Below, in pieces: positions 12,203-24,129 of a stretch of DNA of 64,000 bases. The DNA comes from Mixophyes australis. Lineage: Eukaryota; Chordata; Amphibia; Anura; Limnodynastidae. The stretch covers positions 346,669,875 to 346,733,874 of the forward strand of contig JAVHZZ010000003.1 in NCBI GenBank assembly GCA_036250195.1, written 5' to 3'. Position 1 is the first letter of the stretch. Each line of letters opens with the position of its first letter. A model generated the notes under the pieces. That model did no database searches. It saw only the letters and a list, made by a program, of their open reading frames with translations, and was not told the origin of the DNA. Made by a program: the position numbers and the translations under genes.

Positions 12203-13268
12203 CCACTTTATGTTCTGTTCACTCCTCCATTGAAAGTCTGATTTACTAGATTTCCTTTTTCAGGATTATATCAGTTCCTAACATTACTTGACAATGTTTC
12301 AGCTTTTTATTAAAAAAAGACCATCAAACTCCTGGAAATATATTCATCTAAGGCTACTGATGGACTTCAAATGAGGTAACTAGCAGAAACTGTTTATTCA
12401 GGGCTATTGTCTATTACAAGAGGTAACGGGTCACTTCATACCAAGCTGCCTATCAAATGAAAACATGAATGATATGATTGGATGGCATGACCTTTCCCAA
12501 GGCCCCTTAAATTAATTTCTCCGGTAAACGAGGTTCAGTTATTGCAACACAAATCATTCATTCTGTAGCAACACGTCTGTACAAGATGAATAATTCAACT
12601 TGACCTCAACTGAGTTAATTGCTGTCCCATTCGTTTGTACATGCAGTAGTTCTCAAAGATGGAATGTAAAATGTGCACTATAATTCCTGCAATGTTTACT
12701 TTAAAAAAGTAATGTACCAACTGAAAACTGCAATTCTGCATCATAGCAAACAATAAACTTAGCAATTTAACGTTAATTGTAAAAAAAAAGAAAAAAAATT
12801 GTATCCCTTCCAACTCCCAGAGTGGCCTAAGCAGCAGTGCGCATAACTTGGCTGGTTGCGGCAATTTTGGGGGTGCAAAGAAAAAAACTGCACTAGGCTA
12901 TGATAGGCTGGGCATAGTGCTCTGCCAGAAGTCCAATCACAAAGTCCAATCACAAAGCCGAATAAAGTTAAATTACATCCTTTTGCAAGACTGATAAATT
13001 ATTACAAGTGTGAGGATAGGGATAGCTAGGGTGACTGGACTGAGTAAAATCAAGCAACAATAGCAAAAGTGTTCCGTTATTAATGCAATGTTTACAAAGA
13101 GGGGATCATTTATTTGCCAAGGGACCTATTTTATGGATGTCACTATTTACTATGTCTGCTAAAGAAAATCATTATTGTGGATGTTACCAAAGACCGAAAA
13201 ATTCAGCCGGGTACAAGTGAGAGTGTGGTTTACCCAGGAATTGCTGTTAAAGTTATTGTAGTGAATTC
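12203..13268. other. Unassigned intergenic sequence
   Basis: AT-rich sequence with a short A-run at 12,781-12,797 and a direct doublet AAGTCCAATCACAAAG near 12,931-12,957. No coding segment or named element was seen. Confidence 0.6.
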
Positions 13269-13271
13269 TAA

Positions 13272-13603
13272 GGGCCTGATTCATTAAGGATCTTAACTTA
13301 AGAAACTTCTTGTTTTAGTCTCCTGGACAAAACCATGTTACAATACAAGGAGTGCAAATTAGTATTCTGTTTTGCACATAAGTCAAATACTGACTGTTTT
13401 TTCATGTACCACACAAATATCAACTTTCAATTTCAGTGTACAAATAAGCTATCAAGTATTTGTGTGTTACATGAAAAAACAGTCAGGATTTAACTTATGT
13501 GCAAAACAGAATACTAATTTGCACCCTTGCATTGTAACATGGTTTTGTTCAGGAGACTAAAATAAGAAGTTTCTTAAGTTAAGATCCTTAATGAATCAGG
13601 CCC
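13272..13603. mobile_element. Foldback MITE, TAA-flanked (PIF/Harbinger-like)
   Basis: The whole 332 bp is one long inverted repeat: GGGCCTGATTCATTAAGGAT at the left and its complement at the right. It is flanked by TAA on both sides (13,269-13,271 and 13,604-13,606). The interior repeats CATGTTACAAT, GCAAATTAGTATTCTG and CATGAAAAAACAGTCA in mirrored order. Shorter relatives are at 47,318-47,643 and 60,628-60,936. Confidence 0.9.
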
Positions 13604-13652
13604 TAAGTTAGGAGTTAAGTCGATTTGAACATTGTCTTGCACTTCAGTCTAT

Positions 13653-14286
13653 GGGGCACATTTATCAATATTCACATAAAGTGAAAAGTAGTTTTCAATC
13701 CTTATCGCAATGATAAGGATTGAACTACTTCTCACATTTATGTATAGCCCTGCACAGAAACAGCAGTTTCGAAAAACTGCTGTTTCAGTGATAAAAAAAA
13801 TCATACTTACCCCCCTCTTCGGAAGCGCTGTCTTCGGGTCTTCTCTTCACTCTTCAATTGCGCATGTCCAGTTCCAAGAACTGGACATGCGCACACAGAT
13901 CCCCTCTCTGTCTCTGCAACGACAGTTGCAGAGAGAGCGCGCTGAGTGACAGGGAGGGATCATGTGATCCCTCCACACATGCGCTGTCCAGCTCTGCTCT
14001 TCGGAGCAGAGCTGACAGCATTAGATTTTTTCAATTTGGATGATGTACGCCAGCTACATTAACATGACAAGTTCCCGAAAAAAATGTTTTTTCGGGACTT
14101 GTTAGATTGCGGCCAGGAGCAGTCACCATTCTGTTGAATGGTGACTGCTCCCAAAAACGAAGAGGAATGCAAAGCAGCAGATATCCATGATATCTACGTC
14201 GATGCCCCCTTAATAAATTTGCGGAGGACACTGTGGGACCTTAATGACCCGTTAAAAGCACTATCGTGCTTTATTAAATATGCCCC
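13653..14286. mobile_element. MITE with GGGGCACATTTATCAA ends, copy 1
   Basis: Ends GGGGCACATTTATCAA and TTATTAAATATGCCCC are flanked by TAT on both sides. The interior holds several perfect short hairpins, for example GCATGTCCAGTTC...GAACTGGACATGC at 13,863-13,892 and AGGGATCATGTGATCCCT near 13,955. A copy with the same architecture lies at 29,425-30,051. Confidence 0.85.
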
Positions 14287-14705
14287 TATATTTCAAAGTT
14301 GAAAGAATAATGGGCCAATATTCAACCTACCTTATGATAAAGCTGCATAACTATATAGATATATATGTATTTGTTTCTTCAGGGCTGTATTGCTATTTTA
14401 AGTGTTTATAGATGTTTAAATTGATTTCGGACAGATATCTGAGCAGAGTTTTATATCAATATTTTAGTCTAGCAGGTATTATATAAGTGGTAATAGAGGT
14501 ACCTGTACTTTATAATAGGTCAGAGAGATCTGTGTCAGGTGTTATATACCAAATGTGGTAGTGTGCTTTTTGTTAATTTTATGCTATTGCATTGTTCACA
14601 CTATAATAGTTTAATTTTATATATAATACAAAAAATCCGTTTCGAAGCTCTCGCCTCAGCAATAAATGTGCCTGTGTGCTTCTAAATTCAATTCAGTGTG
14701 ATTAC
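14287..14705. other. Unassigned AT-rich sequence
   Basis: Includes TATATAGATATATATG and related AT stretches. No coding potential or element ends were recognised. Confidence 0.6.
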
Positions 14706-16806
14706 ATTTTTTTTTTTTTTTAAACAAACATTTATTGATGGTCAGATAACATACACAGTGAAAATCAAATACATTTTACATCATGTAGAGAACATTAGTT
14801 GAAGAGCTTTCCGTATGCCGGAGAGGACAGAAGTCAGATTCTATTAGCGATATGGGAAAAGAGACGACTGGTAGTTTTTTATTTAGATTAAGAAAGAAAG
14901 AGCAAGAAAAAGAAAAGAAGAGAGAAATAGAGACGTAGGAAATAAAAGACGATAGGTAGAAGGGTGGTGTGGCAGTAACCACCCCGGGGGTAAAAGGGGT
15001 AGAAAATATAAATGGTAAGGGGGGGGGGGGGGGGTGAATGGGAGGAGGGTGTGAACTAAGTAAAGGGGTAGCGGTACTGGAAGTAGGACATCCGGGGATC
15101 CCAGACTTGTTAAAGGTCTTGGAGGAGTTACGTATAATACTGGTCATGTACTCCATGCATTAAGTTTGCCAGATCCTGTTAGTCACAGAGATGAGGGAAG
15201 GGGGAGCGACCTGCTTCCATTCAATGGCGATTTGACATGTGGCAGCAGAAATAATGTGGCGAGCTAGTTTATTTTGGTGCCCAGTGGCCGACGAAAACCC
15301 AAGGGGTAGAAGAAAAAAATTTCAGATCAAGGGGTAGGAAAATTTGAATCATAGGGATTTAACCTCACGCCAAAAGAGGATCAATTTTGGGCAGTCCCAC
15401 CATATGTGTAGAAATGAGCCTACACCAGAGCACAAACTCCAGCATCTGTCGGTGGAATCAGGTAATATCTTATGAAGGCGTGTAGGGACGTAATACCATC
15501 GAAAGAGGAGTGTATATACGTTTTCTTTTATTCAGACACAAAATAAATTAGAGGCGGCATTGTCCCGTATTTTGGACCATTCCTCGTCATCAAGTGGGTA
15601 GCCCAGGTTCCGCTCCCATGCCATCTCGTGATGGTGACGAGGAGGAACAGAAGGGAAGGTTAATTCATAATAGATAGTGGAGATGAGACCTGATGCTGAT
15701 GCTTGGCGCAGACACAATGTCTCGATGTTATTGAGTGGACGAGAGGGAAGAAGGGATTTTATGGTAGAGTGGAGGTTGCGAATTTGTAACTATTGATAAA
15801 AGTTATGTGCAGGCAGGCCAAATTTCGCTTGAATGTCTACAAATTGGGGGAATAATACACTGCAGGTGATATCGTTTAATAATCGTATCCCTCGGGTATG
15901 CCATGGAGAGAACGAGGAGTGGTGCAGACCTGGAGGGAAATCAGGATAGTTGAAAAGAGGGACTAATGGATGTGGGGAGCAACCATACGATCTGGCAGAT
16001 GAGTCCCATATAGCCAGAGAAAGGGAGACTGTGGGATGAGTCAGAGCTTTTTTGGGACGACGCACCCTTGTGAGCCATGGAAGGGAAGCAGGTGTAAGCA
16101 GTCCAAGACTCTCAGCCTTGAGAGTTACCCAAACCCTAGCAGATATAGGACCATTCCATAAGACACACTGATCCAGTTGAGCCGAAAGGTAATATCTTCT
16201 GAAATTTGGTATACTGAGACCTCCACCCCGCGAGGATCTCTGCAGAATCCTGAGTTGTATATGGGTGGACGTCTACCTGCTCAAATAAATTTGGATGATT
16301 CGTATTGAAGGAATTTAAATACATAAGGAGGAATGCGAATGGGAAGAGTTTGCAAAAGGTATAATAGTCTAGTAGGAAGAATACCCATTTTAACAGCGTT
16401 AATATGGCCTATCCAGGAGAAACATTGTTGGGACCAAGTGTGAAAATCTTTTTTTATTCTGGGTAGGGTGTGGAGGAAGTTAGCTTGGAAGAGGTGAGAA
16501 AAATTTGCCCTGGTATTTTATTTTGTGACGATGCTAGGTGAATTGGAATGTATGATCTAGAATTAGTTTGTTTGCTTGAGGAATATAAAAGTCTAGGGTC
16601 TCGGTTTTGGTAGGGTTGATTCTATAACCCGAGAGGTGTCCATATGTGTCTTGTTCGGAGAGGAGAGGGGAAAGAGAGGTGACGGGGTGTGATATGCTAA
16701 TGAGGACATCATCTGCATATAATGCAATCTTATTTTCCATGGAACCAACCTTAATTCCTGAAATGGATTGGTTAGAGCGGATTCTGGCGGATTCATGCCT
16801 GGTTAA
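14706..16806 (-). pseudogene. L1-like LINE ORF2 fragment, 5'-truncated and decayed
   Basis: Read right to left, the sequence begins inside a reverse transcriptase domain with ALYADDVLIS; the YADD catalytic motif is at 16,708-16,719. It continues through the thumb region, with stops, to the typical L1 C-terminal zone. There RWYYVPTRLHKILPDSTDRC and GSFLHIWWDCPK are readable near 15,400-15,530. It ends in a poly(A), seen as the T-run at 14,708-14,721. This is ORF2 of an L1-type non-LTR retrotransposon, which normally encodes endonuclease and reverse transcriptase. The endonuclease half and palm motifs before YADD are missing, as expected for 5' truncation on insertion. Several in-frame stops separate the open segments (for example 15,532-15,717 and 15,790-16,065), so it is dead. 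L1 is more likely than L2/CR1 because of the WWxCP motif and poly(A) tail. Confidence 0.8.
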
Positions 16807-17730
16807 AAAAAATGCTGGTATGCTGGTGCTTGTAGTTATACAAGTATCAGCATGCCCACACTGTTTATGGCAGCCCGGGCTGGCTGAGACTTGTAGATCC
16901 ACAAAACAAAATGGCGTCTGTTTATTTTTTTAGATTACTTTCACCATTATTACCCTGCACCCACCGCCAAGTGTGTAGGAAGAGCCCTAGTGCTTTCAGC
17001 ACTGGACTGGGTGTCCCTAGAGGGGACTTTCGGTGGACCCCACTCCCTAGGGAATCCAGCCCAGCGCTGAACAGCCTGAGCTTGGTTGTCATTATGGCAG
17101 GGGGACTCTGCCGCGTGTCCCCCTGCTATAGTGCCACCCACCCCAGGCTGGTTTGCCTGGTGCTGGTTAAGTGAAAATCGGGGCACCCCACGCAAATTTT
17201 TCCCCCGATTTTCATGTAACCAGCAGTAGGCTGGCATCACTAGGGTTAACAGTGGCCAGGCGGGGGGACCTCAAGTTTTTTCTAAAAAAAACTTTTATCT
17301 ATCTTTACACAGTTGACAGCTGCCGGGACCTCCGGCTGTATAGGAAAAACAGTGTAACAGTGATGTGTTTAGTAATCACGCAGGAAACACAGGAAAGTTA
17401 GCTAAAGGCGGGAGTGTTTGACATCGCAGCAAATCGCCAGAGATGACCAGCGATTTTTAAGATCAGAGTAAAAATCACAGTTTAATACATCTGGCAACTT
17501 TGGGATTTTAAATCGCTGAAAAAATCGGACCTTGATCAGACGCGGGCTGGGAGAGGCGTGGCCGGGGGGCACACAGGCGGCCGCATCTCATGAAAAGGTC
17601 GGCCCTAATAGCGGCATCAGTTTCTAAATAATAATCAACATAAAAAGATATATTGGTGCTTTGTAGACTTTCAGCAAATAATAGTAAGTGGCTATAACTG
17701 GATGGTGTATGAAGAAAAAGTACCACTCAT
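16807..17730. repeat. Dispersed repeat of unknown class
   Basis: Starts with a TGCTGGTATGCTGGTGCTTG block and continues with alternating GC-rich segments. The part around 16,990-17,190 (GCACTGGACTGGGTGTCCC, GGACCCCACTCCC) is similar to 31,950-32,100, so it is a dispersed repeat. No ends or coding function were identified. Confidence 0.4.
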
Positions 17731-18026
17731 GATCATCATCATTTATTTATATAGCGCTACTAATTCAGCATCGCTGTAGAGAGAGCTCACCCACATCACT
17801 CCCTGCCCCATTGGAGCTAACAGTCTAAATTCCCTAACATACACACAGACCGAAAGAGACTAAGGTCAATTTAATAGCAGCCAATTAACCTACTAGAATG
17901 TTTTTGGAGTGTGGGAGGAAACACGGGGAGAACATACAAACTCCACAAAGATAAGGCCATGGTTGGGAATTGAACTCAGGACCCTCAGCGCTGTGAGGTG
18001 GAAGTGCTAACCACTAAGCCACCGTG
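17731..18026 (-). mobile_element. V-SINE-like SINE
   Basis: On the minus strand the head reads CACGGTGGCTTAGTGGTTAG with an A-box-like TGGCTTAGTGG and a B-box-like AGTTCAATTCC. The core TGTTTCCTCCCACACTCCA follows, then a tail ending GGCGCTATATAAATAAATG(ATG)n. It matches the copy at 32,563. It is intact end to end. Confidence 0.85.
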
Positions 18027-18329
18027 ATTTGATTACCACCCCACAGCCAAAACCAGGGCCGGACTGGGACTAAAAATCAGCCCTGGCATTTAAAGCACAC
18101 AGGCCCACGTGTTGTGGGCTCCATGCACTATATTGTTGCACACTGATGCTGGCGCAGTACAACATGATGTAGTATGAGTGTGTGTGTGGGGGGGTATTTA
18201 TTTCTCCTAATGACCCTCAACATTACATTATTAGCACCCCAATTACATCAATAAACACCATGACAATACATTATTAGTACCCAAATTACAGCAATAAATA
18301 ACCCCCCCCACACACTCATACTACATCAA

Positions 18330-18512
18330 TCACCCCCACATTACAGCAACCGGCATCACCCCCCACATTACAGCATCCAGCATCACCCCCCACATTACAG
18401 CGTCCAGCATCACCCCCCACATTACAGCGTCCAGCATCACCCCGCACATTACAGCAACCGGCATCACCCCCCACATTACAGCGTCCAGCGTCACCCCCCC
18501 ACATTATAGCAA
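18330..18512. repeat. ~27-bp minisatellite (CACATTACAGC-CCAGCATCACCCC)
   Basis: About seven units, each with CCCACATTACAGCRWCCRGCATCAC. It lies within the hAT element at 18,054. The reading frame on the minus strand is repeat-driven. Confidence 0.9.
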
Positions 18513-19939
18513 TACCCTCTCCTACTTATTAGCAATACTAAGCACCAAACACACTACAACATTGCCACCAGCACGCCACCCCATACTACAGCAATACCAA
18601 TTATACAGACGCCACTGTAGGAAACAATGTTTTGCTTTTTTCAAATCTCCCACAAAATAGCAACAACGAACAGAGTACTTTCACACACATATAGGTAACA
18701 GGTACCCTTTTCCCTCAATTAAATAGTAATGGCAGAATTTTCATGAATCATTCCACATGAAATAAAACTAACATATATCTAAAAAAAACATAACTATTGA
18801 ATGATCAGTTGAACCCACACGGCCGCATTAAAAGTATTTCCATCTACAGCAAAATGTCACAGAAAAATATTTTTGTTTTACTACAGTAATTGGATATGCG
18901 TCTTTTCTATTCATTTTAAATAACACAGTATATAAATTAAGGGGGATAGAGGAGGTGGGTGAGAAATAATTGGATGTGATCCATCAGTTTGATTAGATAG
19001 GAAACATTTAGATTATTTACCTGGAGGCATCTACCCCCTTGACTCACAGGCAGGGCTGACAAGAGGAATTTTGGGCCCCGATACAGCAACTTCTTTGGGC
19101 TCCCGTCATATTCAACAATGAAAGACTTGCCTTTGGCAGAAGTTCATATAATGCCACACCGTAGTGTCCCCAGTTCATATTATGCCACATCGTAGTGCCC
19201 CACGGTCATATTATGCCACATAGTATTACCCTCAATACATATTCGGTCATGCAGAAGTGCCCACAAATCATATTATGGCATAGTAGTGCCCCCAAATCAT
19301 TAGTAAAGCTCAGATAAAAACTCATTCACAAATAAAAATTGGTACAGCATATCAGATACTGAGTGTGAGTCTCCCAAGAGCAGCTTAATACATCATTTTC
19401 AATGCAAACAAAAATAGATATATTGACACAATTACAGATAAAATTTATGACAAGCAATGTTTTTTCCTCTTAATTAAAAATCTCTGTACAGATAAATATG
19501 CAAAAAACATTACAGCGCAATAATGAGCAATACATAGTGTTAAACATTATTGGATACGCTGTAGTGTCCCCAGTTCAAGAAAGGATGGTTAAAAACATAT
19601 TGCACACGAGAAAATATATGAACTTACCTGATTATGGCATCCTGTGTTCTGTTCCTAGTGGGCGCGCTGGGCGAGGAGGGATCAGCAGCTGTCAGCTCAC
19701 ACAGGCAGTCGGGAGCAGGAATAGAGGGCAGTGGTCGAAGCAGAAATTTAGGAGTGGGGGTATAGAAAATATAGGTGAATGGAGTATGAAGGCTTGTTTT
19801 TGTTTTTTTTTTAACACTTGTCCCCTCTGTGCATTTCCATTCTTCATTACTACTTGTGTTTTATGATGGCTGCATCCCTGACATTCCCATTCTTAAGATG
19901 TCTCTCCCTTTACACTTTCTTTTACCTATGCCCCTGCAC

Positions 19940-21000
19940 CATCTTCTCCTTTGTCCCTCTCACTTAACCCCCTGCACCACCTTCTCCGCTGGCTCTCACA
20001 CATCTTCCTGTACCACCTACTCCCCTGGCTCTCTCACACATCTTCCTGCACCCTCTACCCCCCGGCTCTCTCACTCCTCTTCCTGCACCCCCTACCACCC
20101 TGGCTCTCTCACCCCCTCTCCCAGAACCCCCTTCCACTTTGGCTCTCTCACCCCCTCTCCCAGCACCCCCTGGCTCTCACCCCCTTTCCCTGCACCCCCT
20201 TCCGCTCTCTCATCCCCTTTTCCAGCACTCCCTTCCGCTCTCTCACCCCCTCTCCTAGCACCCCCTGGCTCTCACCCCCTTTGGCTCTCTCACCTCCTTT
20301 CCCAGCACCCCCTTCGGCTCTCTCACCCCCTCTCCCAGCAACCCCTGGCTCTCATCCCCTTTCCCAGCACCCCCTTCGGCTCTCTCACCCCCTCTCCCCG
20401 CACCATCTTCGGCTCTCTCACCCCCTCTCCCAGCACCCCCTGACTCTCACCCCCTTTCCCAGCACCCCCTTCCGCTCTCTCACCCCCTTTCCCAGCACCC
20501 CCTTCCGCTCTCTCACCCCCTTTCCCAGCACCCCCTTCGGCTCTCTCACCCCCTCTCCCAGCAACCCCTGGCTCTCATCCCCTTTCGCAGCACCCCCTTC
20601 GGCTCTCTCACCCCCTCTCCCAGCACCATCTTCGGCTCTCTCACCCCTTCTCCCAGCACCCCCTGACTCTCACCCCCTTTCCCAGCACCCCCTTCCGCTC
20701 TCTCACCCCCTTTCCCAGCACCCCCTTCCGCTCTCTCACCTCCTTTGGCTCTCTCACCCCCTCTCCCAGCACCCCCTGGCTCTCATCCCCTTTCCCAGCA
20801 CCCCCTTCGGCTCTCTCACCTCCTTTCCCAGCACCCCCTTCGGCTCTCTCACCCCCTCTCCCAGCACCCCCTGGCTCTCATCCCCTTTCCCAGCACCCCC
20901 TTCGGCTCTCACCCCCTCTCCCAGCACCCCCTGGCTCTCACCCACTCTCCCAGCATCCCTTGGCTCTCACCCCCTTTCCCAGCACCCCCTGGCTCTCACC
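19940..21000. repeat. Pyrimidine-rich minisatellite (CTCTCACCCCCTCTCCCAGCA)
   Basis: Units of roughly 30-35 bp combine GGCTCTCTCACCCCC and TTCCCAGCACCCCC. The plus strand is C/T-rich throughout. Apparent Pro/Ser/Leu-rich frames of up to about 400 codons are products of the repeat and are not annotated as genes. Confidence 0.9.
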
Positions 21001-21190
21001 CCCGCGACCCCCCCCCCCCCCGAAAATCGCGGCACCCCCGCGACCACCCCCCCCCCCCCCCCGAAAATCGCGGTACCCCCGCGACCCCCCCCCCTCCAAA
21101 AATCGCGGGCACCCCCCGAAAATCGCGACCCCCCCCCCCCCCCCGAAAATCGCGGCACCCCCCCTAAAATCGCGGCACCCCCCCCCCCTC
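21001..21190. repeat. C-run tandem array with GAAAATCGCGG spacers
   Basis: Six blocks of 7-14 cytosines alternate with GAAAATCGCGGCACC or close variants. The minus strand therefore has long G-runs separated by short spacers, a strong G-quadruplex pattern (i-motif on the plus strand). Confidence 0.85.
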
Positions 21191-21708
21191 TTCAGTAAAA
21201 AAAAAGCAAATTAGAAAAAAAAAACAGGAAACTCACCAGTGTAACTGGCTGCACAGCATAACGGGGGAGGGAGCTGGGGAGTGCGCAGCAGAGGTGGCTG
21301 GTTGCAGCCACCAAGAAGACAGGGGGAGTTGGGCCGGCCCATATAGCCATCGGCCCTTCTGGCATTTGCCAGAAGTGCCAGATGGCCAGTCCAGCCCTGG
21401 CCAAAACTCTGTCCAATAATATCTTTATTTCTTTTTGATAGGTCAGAGTTGGATTGGATGGTAATTTGCAATAAAACGTTTTGTAATTTAACTGTCTGTA
21501 AACTTCCAAGACATAATCTTCCACATTTTGAATCACTCGTGCCCCTGTGTTTGTATTCCGGTTTGATGACTTCAGTGGAAACTGAAGCCAACTCTCTAAC
21601 TACTCACTTCTCAAGAGTAATTACCTATACAACCTCGACAATAGGCAGAAATAATATGAGAATCTGCAACAAGATGTATATACCCAATCATAGTAGACAT
21701 GTTGACAA

Positions 21709-22150
21709 TTTTTTTTTATCATCAATACATTTTTATTAGACTTTTTCACAGGATAAAGTAAGGATTACAGAAAAAAGGGGGGGCAAAGGGGGTACAGCAA
21801 GGGGAGGAAGGAGGTTACTCGGGTGGAATATGTAATATAAAAAAATACTGGAGCAATTATCAGATTCACAAATTGAATTTGACAGGGCACACAGATCTTC
21901 AAGCACTGGGACCACCAACAGGCCCACAACATAATATGTCGCCTACATTACTACACATTTAAAGAAAATATTCTTAATTAAAGCCCCCCAAAAAACTGAC
22001 TGGGCGGGGTAGGATCCCAATATTCCAAAACATTTCCTGGTGTAAGTTGAAGAAATGACATCTCCTAAAGACAGGCTGTATAAAATCCGTATACGGATTG
22101 TGGTGATAGGTGGACTTTCTTCATAAGCTTGTAGATCCAACATGATAGGA
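21709..22150 (-). mobile_element. L1-like LINE 3' end, truncated
   Basis: A T-run at 21,709-21,719 followed by ATCATCAATACATTTTTATT is, on the minus strand, a polyadenylation-like signal and poly(A) tail. A G-rich 3' UTR tract (21,776-21,815) sits behind it, as in L1 3' ends. No clear protein domain is readable. It resembles the tail of the copy at 14,706. Confidence 0.45.
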
Positions 22151-22592
22151 AGACAACTGAAGATAACTGAGAGAACTGAACAACATGAGTCTTTGTTGTG
22201 ATGCCTTAAACATCACCAATATATTCCTTCCACAATATCTTCACTCACACTCCCGGTAAGAAGCTTCACTTCACTATTTAAGAACAATGGTTCAACAGCT
22301 GAGAAAAAATAACTGCCAAGGCCCAAGAGTCCACATTATGATCACCTGAAGCTCTGGGCCATATTACTCTATCTAAAACCTTACTCTTTATACTGGTACA
22401 ATAAAGATCTTTCTTATAAACTGTTTACCTCATATTCTAGGCCTTGGCCTTATTCTAACTTTTTGCTCTTTGGTTGCTGTTGTGGAAATAATGGGTCCCA
22501 CTGAAAATACTTATCCGGACCCGAGTCTTTTTCACTCACCCATACCCTCTAGGAGCGGAAGTTATTACTAATGTAATACTTCTCATTATGGG

Positions 22593-22632
22593 GAGGCAGA
22601 AGTGCTAGCCACTAAGCCACCGTGCTATACTG
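22593..22632 (-). mobile_element. V-SINE head fragment
   Basis: GGAGGCAGAAGTGCTAGCCA followed by CTAAGCCACCGTGCT is the reverse complement of the V-SINE tRNA-like head. Only the head survives, and it runs into the first unit of the 35-bp minisatellite. Confidence 0.7.
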
Positions 22633-22663
22633 TACTGTACTGAGCTCATGGTATGGGGATTGC
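22626..22663. repeat. Left remnant of the 35-bp minisatellite
   Basis: TACTGTACTGAGCTCATGG and TATGGGGATTGC match the minisatellite unit that resumes at 24,130. The array was split here by the hAT element at 22,664. Confidence 0.85.
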
Positions 22664-22912
22664 CAGTGTCGGACTGGGGCATGAAGGGCCCACCGGGGGA
22701 CTGCAACACTAGGGGCCCACCAGAGGGGGTGTGGTCAGTCATCATAGAGGTGGGACCAGACACTAAAGGGGGAGTGGTTAATCCACAAAGGACAGCTAGT
22801 ACCTTAGTGTAGTATATAAAAAATGCAGTGTGTGTATAAGTAATACACAGTGTTGACCTGCCCCTTAGATTGGGCAGATCAGTCACCAAAAATCAGGATT
22901 GTCCCACTAGAT

Positions 22913-23059
22913 CAGGGTTGGCTAACCTGTGACACTCCAGGTGTTGTGAAACTACAAGCCCCAGCATGCTTTTCCAATATATGGCAGCTTATTGCTGTAA
23001 GGGTATGCTGGGACTTGTAGTTTCACAACATCTGGAGTACCACAGGTTAGCCAAGCCTG
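22913..23059. mobile_element. hAT-like foldback MITE, CAGGGTTGGCTAACC ends
   Basis: A 147-bp near-perfect palindrome with ends CAGGGTTGGCTAACCTGTG and CCACAGGTTAGCCAAGCCTG. The flanks CACTAGAT and CACTAGAC match at 7 of 8 bases. It is nested inside the hAT element at 22,664. Confidence 0.88.
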
Positions 23060-23452
23060 CACTAGACTCAGAACATTTGACAGACTGTCCTACCTGTTGT
23101 TGTCACTTTTACCACCTGTTGCTGCTGGTTTCTTTAGTTGCGGCTTCTCTGTATCCTGGAATGTTGAGGGCTCTATTTGGAAAAAATAATGGGTACATTT
23201 AAAAAACGCCAACCATCCCTGCCATTAAATCAACAGCACCCACATTTAATAATTAGGCCTCTCTCCAGCCTCAACATTAAAGTAATAGTGCTCACATGTG
23301 ATAAATAAACCTATTACCCTCCCTCCAAACCGCCCCAGCAATAAATTAATAGCATTTAAGTTTAAAACATACATTTCCCACGACCATTCATAGCATTAAA
23401 TAATTAATATTCACATTTAATAGATAGCCCTCCTCCCCACACTCTGCCACAC

Positions 23453-23752
23453 AGTAATGCCTCAATATTATGCCACACAGTAGTGCCCCAATATTATGCC
23501 ACACAGTAATGCCCCAATATTATGCCACACAGTAGTGCCCCAATATTATGCCACACAGTAGTGCCCCAATATTATGCCACACAGTAATGCCCCAATATTA
23601 TGCCACACAGTAGTGCCCCAATATTATGCCACACAGTAGTGCCCCAATGGTATGCCACACAGTAGTGCCCCAATATTATGCCACACAGTAATGCCCCAAT
23701 ATTATGCCACACAGTAGTGCCCCAATGGTATGCCACACAGTAGTGCCCCAAT
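23453..23752. repeat. 26-bp minisatellite (CAGTAGTGCCCCAATATTATGCCACA)
   Basis: About 11 units of exactly 26 bp (CAGTARTGCCCC + AATATTATGCCACA). It lies within the hAT element at 22,664. Units are nearly identical, which suggests recent expansion. Confidence 0.95.
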
Positions 23753-24129
23753 TCACACACACACATTATATATGGGACTTCTCTGCCGTTTTGTGTTTAA
23801 AAAAACCCAAAAAACAGGCTGTCTGGCAAGGAGTGTCTTACCTGTGAGATACTCCGGCATGCTGCTCCTCTGGACGGCCGCGACAGGCAAACAACTCCTC
23901 CTCCCCTGCTGAAGTGTAAAACACACTACCGCGCAGGTGCAGAGAGTCCAGACACAGCTCTCTGCACCTGCGCGGTAGTGTGTTTGTTACACTGCCGCCG
24001 CAGACGTCCGGGACCATCAATTAGGTGCTCCCTGCAAGCTCCGCCCCAACGTCGAAAGGGGGCGGGGCTTAATCGCGCCCGGGCCTACAGGTGTATAGCC
24101 CGGCTGGCCGGCAGGCCAGTCCGAGGCTG

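Larger units (their letters stand above)
18054..21399. mobile_element. 3.3-kb non-autonomous hAT element
   Basis: The left end is CAGGGCCGGACTGG and the right end CCAGTCCAGCCCTG. The flanks are a perfect 8-bp duplication GCCAAAAC (18,046-18,053 and 21,400-21,407). The interior contains no transposase; it is filled with minisatellites (18,330-18,510; 19,940-21,000; 21,001-21,190) and degenerate ATTATGCCACA...TAGTGCCCC units near 19,145-19,310. Those units resemble the arrays inside the elements at 22,664 and 26,896. Confidence 0.92.
22664..24129. mobile_element. 1.5-kb non-autonomous hAT element inserted in a minisatellite
   Basis: The left end CAGTGTCGGACTGG and right end CCAGTCCGAGGCTG are inverted. 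The 8-bp duplication GGGATTGC is perfect (22,656-22,663 and 24,130-24,137) and is itself part of the minisatellite unit. The interior carries another MITE (22,913-23,059), a 26-bp minisatellite, and a perfect-looking hairpin CTCTGCACCTGCGCGGTAGT near 23,929-23,980. No transposase is present. Confidence 0.92.

Noticed and set aside
19829..21214. Pro/Ser/Leu-rich frames of up to 415 codons
   Set aside because: They translate a C/T-rich minisatellite inside a non-autonomous hAT element; no domain or non-repeat sequence.
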